Shown here piece after piece: positions 1-10,495 of a DNA stretch of 60,069 bases (position 1 is the stretch's first letter; every line of letters begins with the position of its first letter). The notes beneath the pieces were generated by a model, which was not told the origin of the DNA, did not search any database, and was given only the letters and a program-made list of their open reading frames with translations. A program made the position numbers and the translations under genes. The stretch comes from Nitrosopumilales archaeon (lineage in GTDB: Archaea > Thermoproteota > Nitrososphaeria > Nitrososphaerales > Nitrosopumilaceae): assembly GCA_016276965.1 (NCBI GenBank), contig JADNRU010000003.1, forward strand, positions 231-60,299. Direction: 5' to 3'.

Positions 1-245
1 TTAACACTAATCGATGATGTTGAACTCACTGCAAACATAATTAGAAAATTATCAGAAAAACTTGCATTAGCTGATGAGATAAGCAAATCATCCAGTATTA
101 AATTACAAGAAAAACTCTCACTAGACGATCAGCTCAATAGATCAACAAAGCTAACACTGCAAGAAAAATTAACACTAATCGATGATGTTGAACTCACTGC
201 AAACATAATTAGAAAATTATCAGAAAAACTTGCATTAGCTGATGA
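1..245 (+). repeat. 77-bp perfect direct repeat (1-77 = 169-245) inside the surface-protein repeat region
   Basis: ttaacactaatcgatgatgttgaactcactgcaaacataattagaaaattatcagaaaaacttgcattagctgatga occurs at 1 and at 169. Confidence 0.95.
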
Positions 246-2931
246 CCTTATTAAATCACCAAAGTTAAAGCTACGTGAGAGATTACTACTAGATGATGAT
301 ATCACAACATCATCAGCCCGAATTCAAAAACTACAAGAAACCTTGTTGCTGTTCGACGACCTCAATAGATCAACTAAGATACGACTAACTGAAAAGCTAC
401 TAATAGTTGATTCTGCTAATCGTAGACAATCTAAGATTGTATTAAATGAAAAACTAGAATTAGATGACACTTTTGTTGTTATGGGAGGTTTAATGCGCCA
501 TCTTTTTGAGAGTTTAACATTAGATGATAAGGTAAGACCAGTAGAAGGACGACTTCAGAAATTACAAGAGAATGTAGGACTAGGTGACTTCTTTAATACT
601 CCTCCAGTTCTTGATCCAATAGGTAATAGAGTAGTAAATGAATTAACTTTGGTAACCTTTACAGCTACTGCAACAGATCAACAATCACCACCACAAGTAC
701 TAAGATTTTCACTTTCAGGACAGCCAACAGGAGCAACTATCAATCCAAATACGGGAGTCTTTAAATGGACTCCATCTGAGCAGCAAGGACCAGGCTCATT
801 TACCTTTGATGTTATAGTATCGGATGGTTCCCTAACGGATAGTGAAACCATTACCATTGTAGTTAAGGAAGTTACTCCACCTTCTCCTCCTCCCCCAAGT
901 CCAACTCCAATAGTCTCCGGCCTTGGCGGCGGCGGAGGCGGCGGAGGCGGTGGCGGTGGCCCCGCAGCACCTCCTGCTCCCATTGGTGGCATTGGTGGAG
1001 TTGTAGGACCTGCAGCACCTGGTATTGGTACTGGCGGTGGAGCATCTACAAAGTTCTATGACGTGAGTTTCAGAATAGGTGATGGAGGAAAGATAGGTGC
1101 TTCAAGAGGAGGAGGTAACTGTGTTGATACTCAGCAAAGCTTGATTGTATCTGCCATTGCTGATAGCAAGTCGCCACTAAAGCGAGCTGAGCTTAGATTT
1201 ATCCATGAGGGAGATTCGCTAAACCAATACACTGCAATAAGAATGAAGATAACCAACATGACCTTAGGAGATAAAACACTTTACAGTATTACAGGTTCGA
1301 TTCCATGGGAATTAATGAAAGGAGCTACTGCAATCAAGTACTGGTTACATGCCATAAATGCAGATATTGAAGTATCAGATTCAGAAAAATTCTTACTAAG
1401 TGTTAGAACAAGCTATTCAGTTTTAGGTAATTTGGAGTTTGATGTTGTGACTATAAAGGTAGAAGGTTCTGAATTAAAACCAATTGCTTACTTTACTAAT
1501 ACAATAGCAAAACCATCATCCGGTGCAATCTCATTACTAGTTGATGGAAAGACAGTATTCACTTCACAACCACAAGTCTTCCTAAACGGAGAAACAGCAG
1601 TGGAGCTGATGTGGTTAATTCCAAAAGTAGGTCAAGTAAAAGACTACCAATTAGAGGCTAAAGGAGAATTCTGTGGTAGAGTATTTGAAACTGATGAGGT
1701 AAACTTTAGCAGCTTCCCACGTATGGTCATAGAACCTCTATCTGATAAGATAAACATCAAACTATTCACAAATAAAGAAGGTGAAAAAGTAGCAAGAGCA
1801 TCCTCTCTATATTCATCCCAAGTTAACCCCACTTTAAGATTCAAAGTGGTATCCCCAGAAGGAACATGTTTAATTGGAGGTTCAGAAAAATGTGTCGTTC
1901 AAGAATCTACATTTGGTAAGCGAGGTAACTTTGAAAGTGTGCTAGTTGATGGTCAAGTATACCGAATAAGATACTCTGGTATAGATAATGTAATTGAAAG
2001 ATTCTCTATCACATCAATAGATCCAATTGTTGGAGACTGGCAAGTCAACAAAGAAGCAAGATCAGGCATAATTCCAGGAGTAAGTGCAGAGGAATTAGAA
2101 CTTCCAAAGAAACCAATTTTGTCTTTTGTAGATCCTCAAAAAGATCCCCAGTATTATCTTGATAGATATTACAATGAACCAAATTACAAGGACTGGTTTG
2201 ATAGAAACTATTCAGACTATACAATTGAAGAGGCAGTTGGACTTTCAGTACGAGAGGTTCAACAAGAATTAGACCAAACCAGATCAGATCCAATAAGTTC
2301 ATTCTTTGAGAGTTTAGTAGACAGCATAGCAAACCTATTTGGATTCGAAAAAGAAGATAAAAAGAAAGAAAAAGCTGCTAAACTAGAAAAAGAAAGTCTT
2401 CTTAAAATAAAGTATAGAGCACAACCATCAGAAGTTACAACTGGTTTTGATCTGTTACGTGCTGAAACACAAACAATTGAATTTGCAGGAACAATCGAGC
2501 CTGAATCAACGAAGAAAAAACAACCAATTAACTTCTTTGATATTATAATTCAACTGCGAGATGCTATTCCTAACGAACCTTCTATGGTGTTAGTTTATCT
2601 TGGTACAAACAAAACAATTAATGCATTAGATACAGCAAATGAATATCTTGATGAACAACCACTTGACGTATCAGTAATAACTAAGAAGCCTATACAATTC
2701 ACGCGTGCAGAACTTAGATTTGTTTATGATAGTCAACCGTACGAAGAATATTCTGCTATTAAATTAAATGTTGATAAAGCACAAGAAAGTGAGGGATTTG
2801 CAGTACTAACAGGTTCAGTTCCTTGGAGATTCATTTTTGATGCAACAAAATTAGTTTACTGGATACATTTTGAAGGACCTGTTGATATAGAATCAGACAA
2901 GTTCACAATAAAAATTGATCAGGATAGATAA
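1..2931 (+). CDS. Large repeat-containing putative extracellular/surface protein, 5'-truncated by window edge (N-terminal ~18-20 aa 'EKLxLxDxL' repeats, cadherin/He_PIG-like Ig domain, Gly-rich linker, duplicated C-terminal module)
   Basis: Frame 1 is open from base 1, so the listed start at 343 (TTG) is internal. Translated repeats such as EKLALADEISKSSSIKLQ / EKLSLDDQLNRSTKLTLQ / EKLTLIDD...; then NTPPVLDPIGNRVVNELTLVTFTATATD...FKWTPSEQQGPGSFTFDVIVSDG; then (G)12. Confidence 0.8.
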   Translation, partial: LTLIDDVELTANIIRKLSEKLALADEISKSSSIKLQEKLSLDDQLNRSTKLTLQEKLTLIDDVELTANIIRKLSEKLALADDLIKSPKLKLRERLLLDDDITTSSARIQKLQETLLLFDDLNRSTKIRLTEKLLIVDSANRRQSKIVLNEKLELDDTFVVMGGLMRHLFESLTLDDKVRPVEGRLQKLQENVGLGDFFNTPPVLDPIGNRVVNELTLVTFTATATDQQSPPQVLRFSLSGQPTGATINPNTGVFKWTPSEQQGPGSFTFDVIVSDGSLTDSETITIVVKEVTPPSPPPPSPTPIVSGLGGGGGGGGGGGGPAAPPAPIGGIGGVVGPAAPGIGTGGGASTKFYDVSFRIGDGGKIGASRGGGNCVDTQQSLIVSAIADSKSPLKRAELRFIHEGDSLNQYTAIRMKITNMTLGDKTLYSITGSIPWELMKGATAIKYWLHAINADIEVSDSEKFLLSVRTSYSVLGNLEFDVVTIKVEGSELKPIAYFTNTIAKPSSGAISLLVDGKTVFTSQPQVFLNGETAVELMWLIPKVGQVKDYQLEAKGEFCGRVFETDEVNFSSFPRMVIEPLSDKINIKLFTNKEGEKVARASSLYSSQVNPTLRFKVVSPEGTCLIGGSEKCVVQESTFGKRGNFESVLVDGQVYRIRYSGIDNVIERFSITSIDPIVGDWQVNKEARSGIIPGVSAEELELPKKPILSFVDPQKDPQYYLDRYYNEPNYKDWFDRNYSDYTIEEAVGLSVREVQQELDQTRSDPISSFFESLVDSIANLFGFEKEDKKKEKAAKLEKESLLKIKYRAQPSEVTTGFDLLRAETQTIEFAGTIEPESTKKKQPINFFDIIIQLRDAIPNEPSMVLVYLGTNKTINALDTANEYLDEQPLDVSVITKKPIQFTRAELRFVYDSQPYEEYSAIKLNVDKAQESEGFAVLTGSVPWRFIFDATKLVYWIHFEGPVDIESDKFTIKIDQDR

Positions 2932-2936
2932 TGGAT

Positions 2937-4394
2937 TTAAGGAAACGCAGTTTTATTTAGAAGAATTGAATCAAGTTCAGTTAGTTTAATTCGTTCCTGA
3001 TCCATCGAATCTCTGTCTCTCATAGTAACAGTATTGTCTTCTAAAGTTTGGTGGTCTACTGTTATAGCTAATGGTGCTCCAACTTCATCTAGTCTCCTAT
3101 ATCTTCTTCCAATAGCACCAGAATGATCAAGAAATGCATCGTATTTTGTTTTTATTTCATTGAATATTTCGTCAGTTTTTTCCTTCAATCCATCTTTTTT
3201 TACCAATGATAAAACTCCAACATGAATTGGAGCCAAATAAGGTTTTAAAGAAAGAACGATTCTTTCATTTTTTTTGTCTTCTCTTAAGCTGTGTTCTAGT
3301 ATAGAATACAAACTTCTATCTATCCCCATTGAAATTTCAAAAACATGTGGTAAAATCTTTTCATCATTATCCATTACCTCAAATTTTTCCTTACTTTTTT
3401 TAGAATGACTTTTTAGATCATAGTCTGATCTGTAATTACAAGCTACCAATTCCAGCCATCCAATCGATGTCTCTACTTCAAAGTCGAATGCTACCTCAGC
3501 ATAAAACGCCTTTTCTTTTTCATCTAGTTTCCTGAATCTTGATTTAGTAAGATCTATTCCAGTTTTTTCATAAAATTCTATTAATATACCTAAATAGTAT
3601 GCTACAAACTTGTTTGGAATTGAACCCGAATCAACAGCCTCCTTACAAGTCATCAGTTTTGGTTCTTGTCCTACTTGGACTGTAATTTTTGTATCTTCAA
3701 TCTCAGAGAATTTTTCTAAATCGTTAAGTTTGTTTGGATTACAAAAAACTTCGATTTCAGCTTGATAAAACTCTCTTAGTCTAAGTAAACTTTGTCTTGG
3801 AGCAATTTCATTTCTAAAACTTTTTCCAATTTGGGCAATTCCTAAGGGAAGTTTTCCGCGCATTGTTTTGAAGAGTCTGGGAAAGTCAACAAAAATAGAT
3901 TGACAAGTTTCCGGTCGGAGATAAGCTTCTTCACCCTCTGGTCCAATTCCAACTTTAAACATCAAATTGAATTTACGACAGTTATCAAAATCCCCTTTGC
4001 ATCTTGGGCATTTTACATTTTTTTCAGTAATTATTTTATCAAAATCTGCAAGGTCAGCACTCTCTAGAATTTCATCTTGAGTGGTTTCAGCAATTAGCTT
4101 ATCTGCCCTGAAAGTTGATTTGCAATTTTTACATTTTATTATAGGATCAGCAAAGCTAGTCAAATGACCCGATGCTTCAAAAACAGACTTTGACATAATT
4201 TGCGAACCATCAATTTCAAGCATCTGGTCACGTCTAACCAACTGACGTCTCCAAAGTTCAAGAAATTTGTTTTTTAAACTTACACCAGCAGGTCCATATT
4301 CCCAAAAACCCGCTTGTGCATCTGAATATATTTCGCAACTAGGAAAATAAAATCCTCGCTCAAGTGCTAATTGCATCAAGTTATCATAATTCAT
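2937..4394 (-). CDS. glyS: Glycyl-tRNA synthetase (class II, archaeal/eukaryotic type)
   Basis: MNYDNLMQLALERGFYFPSCEIY...GFWEYGPAGVSLKNKFLELWRR...RPETCQSIFVDFPRL. Confidence 0.95.
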   Translation of the reverse strand: MNYDNLMQLALERGFYFPSCEIYSDAQAGFWEYGPAGVSLKNKFLELWRRQLVRRDQMLEIDGSQIMSKSVFEASGHLTSFADPIIKCKNCKSTFRADKLIAETTQDEILESADLADFDKIITEKNVKCPRCKGDFDNCRKFNLMFKVGIGPEGEEAYLRPETCQSIFVDFPRLFKTMRGKLPLGIAQIGKSFRNEIAPRQSLLRLREFYQAEIEVFCNPNKLNDLEKFSEIEDTKITVQVGQEPKLMTCKEAVDSGSIPNKFVAYYLGILIEFYEKTGIDLTKSRFRKLDEKEKAFYAEVAFDFEVETSIGWLELVACNYRSDYDLKSHSKKSKEKFEVMDNDEKILPHVFEISMGIDRSLYSILEHSLREDKKNERIVLSLKPYLAPIHVGVLSLVKKDGLKEKTDEIFNEIKTKYDAFLDHSGAIGRRYRRLDEVGAPLAITVDHQTLEDNTVTMRDRDSMDQERIKLTELDSILLNKTAFP

Positions 4395-4433
4395 AATCGT
4401 TCTTTTTATCTAATAAAATAAATTTGTAGTTCA

Positions 4434-5273
4434 TTAGGCAATTTGTTTTACCTTTTTGATATTTTCAAAATCATCACGTCTGCTATCTATTGGAGTTTCT
4501 AAAATTATTGGAATTTTTTTCTTATTCATTACTTTTACAATCCTACTCATTCCCTTTTCCCCTATTTCACCAAGTCCAATGTGATAATGTCTGTCTACAT
4601 TGCACCCCAATTCTCCTCTAGAATCGTTGAGATGTACTACTTTGAGATGTTCAAAGCCAACTGCCTTATCAAATTGGTCCAAGGTTTCGTTAACTGCCTT
4701 TTCAGTTCTAAGATCATAACCTGATGCAAAAGCGTGACAAGTATCAAAACAAACTCCAAATTTTTTGGCAGGTTTAAGTTGGGAAAAAATTGATGCCCAC
4801 TGTTCAAAATCAGATCCAACAGAATTTTTCTGACCAGCAGTATTTTCCAATAAAACCGCTACATCATTTTTTATTTCGCCTGCTTTTGATAATGCGTTTA
4901 CAAGACGTTTTATTCCCTTTTCTTCTCCTGTACCTAAATGGCTTCCAAGATGTGCAACTAGATATGGAATTCCAAGCAATCCGCATCTCTTAACTTCTTT
5001 AAGCAGAGTGTTTACAGATTTTTTATAGAGATCTGGTTGTGGAGATGATAGATTGGGTAGGTAGGGCATATGTGCTGCAGTTGCAAATCTATCTATTTTA
5101 CTTGAATCAAGTTTTTCTTTGAAATTTTTTATATCAGCTTCAGGAAGATCTTTGGCATGCCAGCTTCGTGGACTTCTTGTAAAAATTTGAAAAGCCGAAC
5201 ATTTTCTTTCAAGTGCATTATCAATTGCCTTATCTATTGAACCAGAAATTGATACATGGCAACCAACCTGCAT
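4434..5273 (-). CDS. nfo: Endonuclease IV (AP endonuclease)
   Basis: MQVGCHVSISGSIDKAIDNALERKCSAFQIFTRSPRSW...VCFDTCHAFASGYD...HLNDSRGELGCNVDRHYHIGLGEIG. Confidence 0.95.
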   Translation of the reverse strand: MQVGCHVSISGSIDKAIDNALERKCSAFQIFTRSPRSWHAKDLPEADIKNFKEKLDSSKIDRFATAAHMPYLPNLSSPQPDLYKKSVNTLLKEVKRCGLLGIPYLVAHLGSHLGTGEEKGIKRLVNALSKAGEIKNDVAVLLENTAGQKNSVGSDFEQWASIFSQLKPAKKFGVCFDTCHAFASGYDLRTEKAVNETLDQFDKAVGFEHLKVVHLNDSRGELGCNVDRHYHIGLGEIGEKGMSRIVKVMNKKKIPIILETPIDSRRDDFENIKKVKQIA

Positions 5274-5380
5274 ATGTGAAAACTCGATCTAACATAATTT
5301 AAATCAGTATTGTTTTTAAAAAAATTCAAATTATTAAGAGCTAATCAATTTTTAAAGTCAAGTTGTTATAATTAGAAGAC

Positions 5381-6400
5381 ATGTTAAACCTAGGTACAGA
5401 TGAAATGGCCAAGTACCCATTTCTAGCAGAAGCAGGAAAATATCTAAAAGACAAGGGTTTCACACTGGACCAATTTGGCACAGATCCGGATCTTATGCCT
5501 ATTATAGAAAAAGCCTATCATCGCATTGAAAAAGCATCTACCGGAAAAATTTACCATTCGGAACTAGAAAATCTGGAACAACTTGATGTAGAAGTTTTTT
5601 CATTTCTTATTGCTGTTGTTTTATTAAAATTAAGTGGGATGAATACATTGATCAAACGTTTCTCACTTGCCGAAGCAAGGCGAGCTGAAAAATTTTTAGA
5701 AAAAGATTTGGCAGATTTTTCAGATAAAACCAAAGAGCAATTAGCTGTTAGGATTATTAAAGATCTTTTTTCCGTAAATGTTCAAAAACATAAAGAATTT
5801 TTTGTGATTCCTGTTTCAGATTATCTGAAACATGCAGTTTATTTCCATGAAAAAGAGTGGAAACTTGTAAACCGACGAATTGAGAATGGCAAGGTATTTT
5901 TGACTTCCCATGAGTCAGTCAGGCTAATTAGAAAAGAACTTGATAGCTACATTAATTCAAAAATCCAAGAGGTCAGTACACCATCAATGATTGATGCCCT
6001 AAAAAAACCAGTAGAGAAGCTCAGATTATTATCAAAAAAATTTTCAGTTCCAACAATGGTATCTACAGAATATCCACCTTGTATAAAACATGCAATAGAC
6101 GAGCTCAATAAAGGAGAAAATTTATCACATTCTGGTAGATTTATGCTAGGGACATATCTTTTGTCAATAGGTCAGACTGTGAGCCAAATTGCTCCATTAT
6201 TCAAAAATGCTCCAGATTATAATGAAAAAGTAACACTATACCAACTTAATCATCTTGCGGGAAATTCAGGTAGTGGAACAGAATACAAATGTCCATCATG
6301 TGAGAAAGTGAAAAGTAAAGATCTATGTTATGCCACATCTGATTGCGATGGAATAATAAATCCACTCCAATTTAAAAAGAAAACGACTCTGCATGCATGA
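5381..6400 (+). CDS. priL: DNA primase large subunit (Fe-S)
   Basis: C-terminal PPCIKHAIDELNKGENLSHSGRFMLGTYLLSIG...YKCPSCEKVKSKDLC; followed by PriS. Confidence 0.9.
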   Translation: MLNLGTDEMAKYPFLAEAGKYLKDKGFTLDQFGTDPDLMPIIEKAYHRIEKASTGKIYHSELENLEQLDVEVFSFLIAVVLLKLSGMNTLIKRFSLAEARRAEKFLEKDLADFSDKTKEQLAVRIIKDLFSVNVQKHKEFFVIPVSDYLKHAVYFHEKEWKLVNRRIENGKVFLTSHESVRLIRKELDSYINSKIQEVSTPSMIDALKKPVEKLRLLSKKFSVPTMVSTEYPPCIKHAIDELNKGENLSHSGRFMLGTYLLSIGQTVSQIAPLFKNAPDYNEKVTLYQLNHLAGNSGSGTEYKCPSCEKVKSKDLCYATSDCDGIINPLQFKKKTTLHA

Positions 6401-7514
6401 AAAAGATTTAAAATTAGTCGAGAATTCTTTCAAAAAATATTATTTTGATCATTTTGATTTAATTCATGTTCCTGAAAGAACCTCAGAAAGAGAATTTGGT
6501 TATCAAAAATTTAATTCGGGAATGATTAGACATCTTTCAATAAAATCAGATGAAGATTTACGCTTAATGCTTATCACAGAAATTCCATCTGACGTTTATT
6601 GTTCAAATGCTTACTATTCTTTTCCAACTCTGTCAATGGGAGAAAAGGATTGGAAAGAGGCGGATTTGATATTTGATGTTGATTCAAAGGACTTACACCT
6701 GGATTGTAGAAAAGAGCACACTTGCCTGAAATGTAATTCCTGCGGAGAAGTTGCATTAATGGTACAAACTTGTCCAAAATGTAATTCTACAAAACTTGAA
6801 CAAAAATCATTAACATGTAAAAATTGTATTTCAGGTGCAAAAACAGAAGTGAAAAAACTTATGAATATTTTAATCGAAGATCTTGGTATAAAAAAACAAA
6901 ACATTCGAGTTTACTTTTCAGGTAACGAAGGTTTTCATGTTTATGTAACAAATTCACCCTATCAAAAATTAGGTTCTAGAGAAAGAACTGACTTGGTTGA
7001 CTACATAATGTTTCGTAGCGCAATTCCAGAAACCTTTGGAATGAAAAAATACAAACCTGAACGCTCTTCCTTTCCGGAAATTATTGACAATGGTTGGAGA
7101 GGACGAGTGTCTAAGGAGATTTTTGGATCAAAATCTAAAAGATCAAAAGAAATTACTGAAATTATTTCTAATGGTTATTCTGTTTTTCAACAAAGACTTG
7201 AAAATATGAAAACTGACATAGGAGTACGAATAGATCCAAATGTCACAATGGATACTCACAGAATTTTTAGATTGGCTGGTTCTCTTAATAGTAAGAGTGG
7301 TCTTTCAAAAATTTTTTGTAAAAATTTTGAAAAATTCGATCCATTTCAAGATGCTTGCTTTATAGACGATGAAAAAATAGATGTTGTTGCTAACTGTCCA
7401 GTAAGGTTTACATTAAAAAACAGAAAGTTTGGTACATACAAAAATGAAAAAATTTCCCTTCCAAAATATGCCGCTATATACATGATTTGTAAGGGTTTTG
7501 CATCCACAGCCTGA
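6393..7514 (+). CDS. priS: DNA primase small (catalytic) subunit
   Basis: ADLIFDVDSKDL catalytic Asp motif, zinc-binding Cys cluster, FSGNEGFHVYV; 8-bp overlap with priL. Confidence 0.93.
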   Translation: MHEKDLKLVENSFKKYYFDHFDLIHVPERTSEREFGYQKFNSGMIRHLSIKSDEDLRLMLITEIPSDVYCSNAYYSFPTLSMGEKDWKEADLIFDVDSKDLHLDCRKEHTCLKCNSCGEVALMVQTCPKCNSTKLEQKSLTCKNCISGAKTEVKKLMNILIEDLGIKKQNIRVYFSGNEGFHVYVTNSPYQKLGSRERTDLVDYIMFRSAIPETFGMKKYKPERSSFPEIIDNGWRGRVSKEIFGSKSKRSKEITEIISNGYSVFQQRLENMKTDIGVRIDPNVTMDTHRIFRLAGSLNSKSGLSKIFCKNFEKFDPFQDACFIDDEKIDVVANCPVRFTLKNRKFGTYKNEKISLPKYAAIYMICKGFASTA

Positions 7515-7586
7515 TATTTCAAAAGTGTATTTTAGATATTTTTTCAGGTAAGACATTAATGTACGACTTTAACAACGTTCGTTGCT

Positions 7587-10457
7587 TTGTATAGTAAACC
7601 AAAACAAGATAGTGAAGCTCCTCCAGATAAAGCTCCTCCAGATTCTGGAAGATACATAAGATTAGGAATAATTGCTGCTATCGGATTAATAATTTTCGCG
7701 ATCGTTGCGAATCAGGGCGTTACACTATCGATGAATATTACCGAGTTTCAAGATAAATTCACAAAACCACTTTATTATATGGTCCTCTCAGGAGTAATTT
7801 TAGCTGCAATTGCATTAGTAAGAGTCAACATAACAAAAAGATCCTCGATTTTTTGGTTTGGACTTACCACAGCAATTACATTTCTTAACCGTGGAGTAAA
7901 TGATCCCGTAGCAAAAAACATCTCAAGCTTTAGAGACTATAAACTAAGTCCTCCGAGTTTTATAATATGGCAGATAACTAAGGTTCTACTTTTTGGTGCC
8001 TTTTTCGCTAATGTAATGTTTGGTTTTGCAGCTTCGTACATCATTGATGGAAATAATATTGGATTAGAAAATTTACCAACCTTATTTTCACTTCCTTTTG
8101 TAACACCACCAACTGATCCATCTTACGCTTTTGACAACGTAGTGCCCATGATTCCTGCATTGATAATCTTGATCCCTCCAATTCTTGGAGCAATTGGTTT
8201 ACGTCTAGTTTTGTTTGTAGGATTTCATTCAATAATTAATGTAGCAACGTCATATATTCAAGATACATCTGAAGGAAAACCCCGTTTTCTTAGCTATATC
8301 TCAACACTGGAAGCAATAATAGGAATCGGAATCATTTGGGTTGCTTTTAATATGTTCTTTACCGATCAAATTGATTATAATACAAGATATGCAATAGCAG
8401 GAACCTTTGTTGTAGGGTTCGCACTAATTGCATTTTCTGTTTTTGATAGAATTAGGGCTAAAATTCTTACACACCCAATTAAAAGGGATGTCTATATTCG
8501 AATTTTAACAATAATTGCAATTGCAATCGTTGTAGGAGGAATAATGTCTGTAAATAACAGCATTGCAGATGCAAGAAAATTAGAATATCTAGGACCATAT
8601 ACTGCACAACAAATTGGAGTTAATCGGTATCTAGGTGAATTAGATAAAATTCAGGAAAACACACATCAAGTCGTGCTAAAATCAGTTTCTCCAAATAATA
8701 TCAAAAACTATGTTAAACAAAATAGTGATGTACTTGATGTAATCCGAGTTTGGGATTGGGAAGCTGCATTTGCAAAATTAAAACCAGAAATTGGTTTAAT
8801 CCCATATGTAGACTTTGAAGACAACGATATTTTGAGATTCAACGATACTCTTTATTGGACTACTTCAATGAAACCAATTTTGCCTCAATCTGTAAGTACA
8901 GAAAATATATGGTATAACGAAAAACTTGTTTACACTCATGTTCCTAACGGATTTCTCACTTTAGCTGCAACTGATGGAAATATTGTGGATAGTAGTGAGT
9001 TTTTCACACAAAGACAAATCTATTATGGTGAAGGCGGATTACTCGCTGATACATGGTCCGCGTATCCAGTGAATAGAGGAGATGTAAGTGCAGAACTAAA
9101 CAGTGCATTTTATGATGGTGTTGGAGGATTAACACTTCCCCCTCCATTGAGTTGGATTTTTGAACCTAACTTTTTGTTATCATTTCCAGGAGAACCAGTC
9201 CACATAATGCGATACAAAGATGTTCACGAAAGAATGCAAATACTATATCCATACTTTTTGTACAATTTGTTTGGTAAGGAACTAGACATCTATCCAGTTT
9301 CTGACGGACAAAACTCGTATTGGTTAGTACCACTAATAGTCGGTTTTGATACTCGTGACGTACCTTGGTCTGTTGGAAACCCTTATCTTAGATTGATCGG
9401 ATACGCACTAATTGATACCTATCAGGGTGACATTACTCTTCTTAAAACAGGAGATGATTTCTTCACCGACATGTTTCTGAGTCAATATCGAGATCATTTT
9501 ATCGAAATACCATCATGGCTTGAAGAGCAAGTACGATATCCTCAAGAATTATTCAACTGGAAGACAGAAATGTACAACATTTACCATATTACAAACGTTG
9601 AAACTTTTATCCAAGCAAACGAATTCTATGAAATTCCACGTGGCCTAGATACGTATTACATAGAAGCAAAACCCCTAGGATTTGAGAAAATAGAGTTCAT
9701 TGGTTTGCTATCATTAGAGCTGAAAGGTTCGCAAGGAAGAAACTTGGCTGGATACATGATTGTTGAAAACGATTTGTCAAATCTAGGAAAAATGCAATTC
9801 TATGAAATTCCGTTAAATTCAACTACTAAGTTAATTGGTCCTACTGCTGTTCGTGAAGCGCTTGATAGAGACCCAGACTTTGCTCAACTCAAGACACTTT
9901 TGCGAAATCCAAGAATTGGAGACAATATTTTGTACCGTGTCGGAGATCAAGATACCTACTTTATTCCAGTATATACTGCTGGTGCAGGAGGAGTAGTTGC
10001 TCAACTAGGTACCATTGCTGCTATTGGTGCTGCCTTTACAGGAGAATACTATGTTGGTTTAGGAGCAACACAAGAAGATGCCTTTGAGGCATATCTACAA
10101 AAACTATCAGGTGTTCCTACTGCATCTGCATCAAAAGATGGAGTTGCATTAGTACTTGATAGAGATGGACGAATTGATGCCTTAAAATCAATTTTCGAAG
10201 GAGAGGAACTTGAAATCTTAACTCCTTCATCTATCCAGATACCATTATCATTTAAAGAAGGAGAAATTGTATTCTATACAAGATCTGACCTTGATGAAAC
10301 TGAAGAGTTAATTTCAAACTTTGTTGATGATTTTGTAAAACCACGAAGTGAAAGAATTTTCATGTGGGAAGAAGAGGATGTACTTAATTTTGGTACCATT
10401 GTACTTGTTCAAAATATTCCAGAAATGCATTACATCTCGATTGAAGTAGGCAAATAA
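7587..10457 (+). CDS. UPF0182 / COG1615 family large membrane protein
   Basis: N-terminal multi-TM region followed by the large soluble region typical of UPF0182 (e.g. NEKLVYTHVPNGF, IYYGEGG, WLVPLI); TTG start. Confidence 0.8.
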   Translation: MYSKPKQDSEAPPDKAPPDSGRYIRLGIIAAIGLIIFAIVANQGVTLSMNITEFQDKFTKPLYYMVLSGVILAAIALVRVNITKRSSIFWFGLTTAITFLNRGVNDPVAKNISSFRDYKLSPPSFIIWQITKVLLFGAFFANVMFGFAASYIIDGNNIGLENLPTLFSLPFVTPPTDPSYAFDNVVPMIPALIILIPPILGAIGLRLVLFVGFHSIINVATSYIQDTSEGKPRFLSYISTLEAIIGIGIIWVAFNMFFTDQIDYNTRYAIAGTFVVGFALIAFSVFDRIRAKILTHPIKRDVYIRILTIIAIAIVVGGIMSVNNSIADARKLEYLGPYTAQQIGVNRYLGELDKIQENTHQVVLKSVSPNNIKNYVKQNSDVLDVIRVWDWEAAFAKLKPEIGLIPYVDFEDNDILRFNDTLYWTTSMKPILPQSVSTENIWYNEKLVYTHVPNGFLTLAATDGNIVDSSEFFTQRQIYYGEGGLLADTWSAYPVNRGDVSAELNSAFYDGVGGLTLPPPLSWIFEPNFLLSFPGEPVHIMRYKDVHERMQILYPYFLYNLFGKELDIYPVSDGQNSYWLVPLIVGFDTRDVPWSVGNPYLRLIGYALIDTYQGDITLLKTGDDFFTDMFLSQYRDHFIEIPSWLEEQVRYPQELFNWKTEMYNIYHITNVETFIQANEFYEIPRGLDTYYIEAKPLGFEKIEFIGLLSLELKGSQGRNLAGYMIVENDLSNLGKMQFYEIPLNSTTKLIGPTAVREALDRDPDFAQLKTLLRNPRIGDNILYRVGDQDTYFIPVYTAGAGGVVAQLGTIAAIGAAFTGEYYVGLGATQEDAFEAYLQKLSGVPTASASKDGVALVLDRDGRIDALKSIFEGEELEILTPSSIQIPLSFKEGEIVFYTRSDLDETEELISNFVDDFVKPRSERIFMWEEEDVLNFGTIVLVQNIPEMHYISIEVGK

Positions 10458-10495
10458 TTATTGATACTTGATTAAGCTATAACTTTGGCTTTATT

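Noticed and set aside
1-245. 77-bp direct repeats considered as CRISPR or mobile-element ends
   Set aside because: They are in-frame protein repeats with no spacer structure, and no transposase is nearby.
678-992. Minus-strand 104-aa poly-proline ORF
   Set aside because: Antisense mirror of the poly-glycine linker in the surface protein; low-complexity artefact.
4637-4993. 60-67 aa ORFs within nfo
   Set aside because: Overlap the clear endonuclease IV frame and have no recognisable motif.
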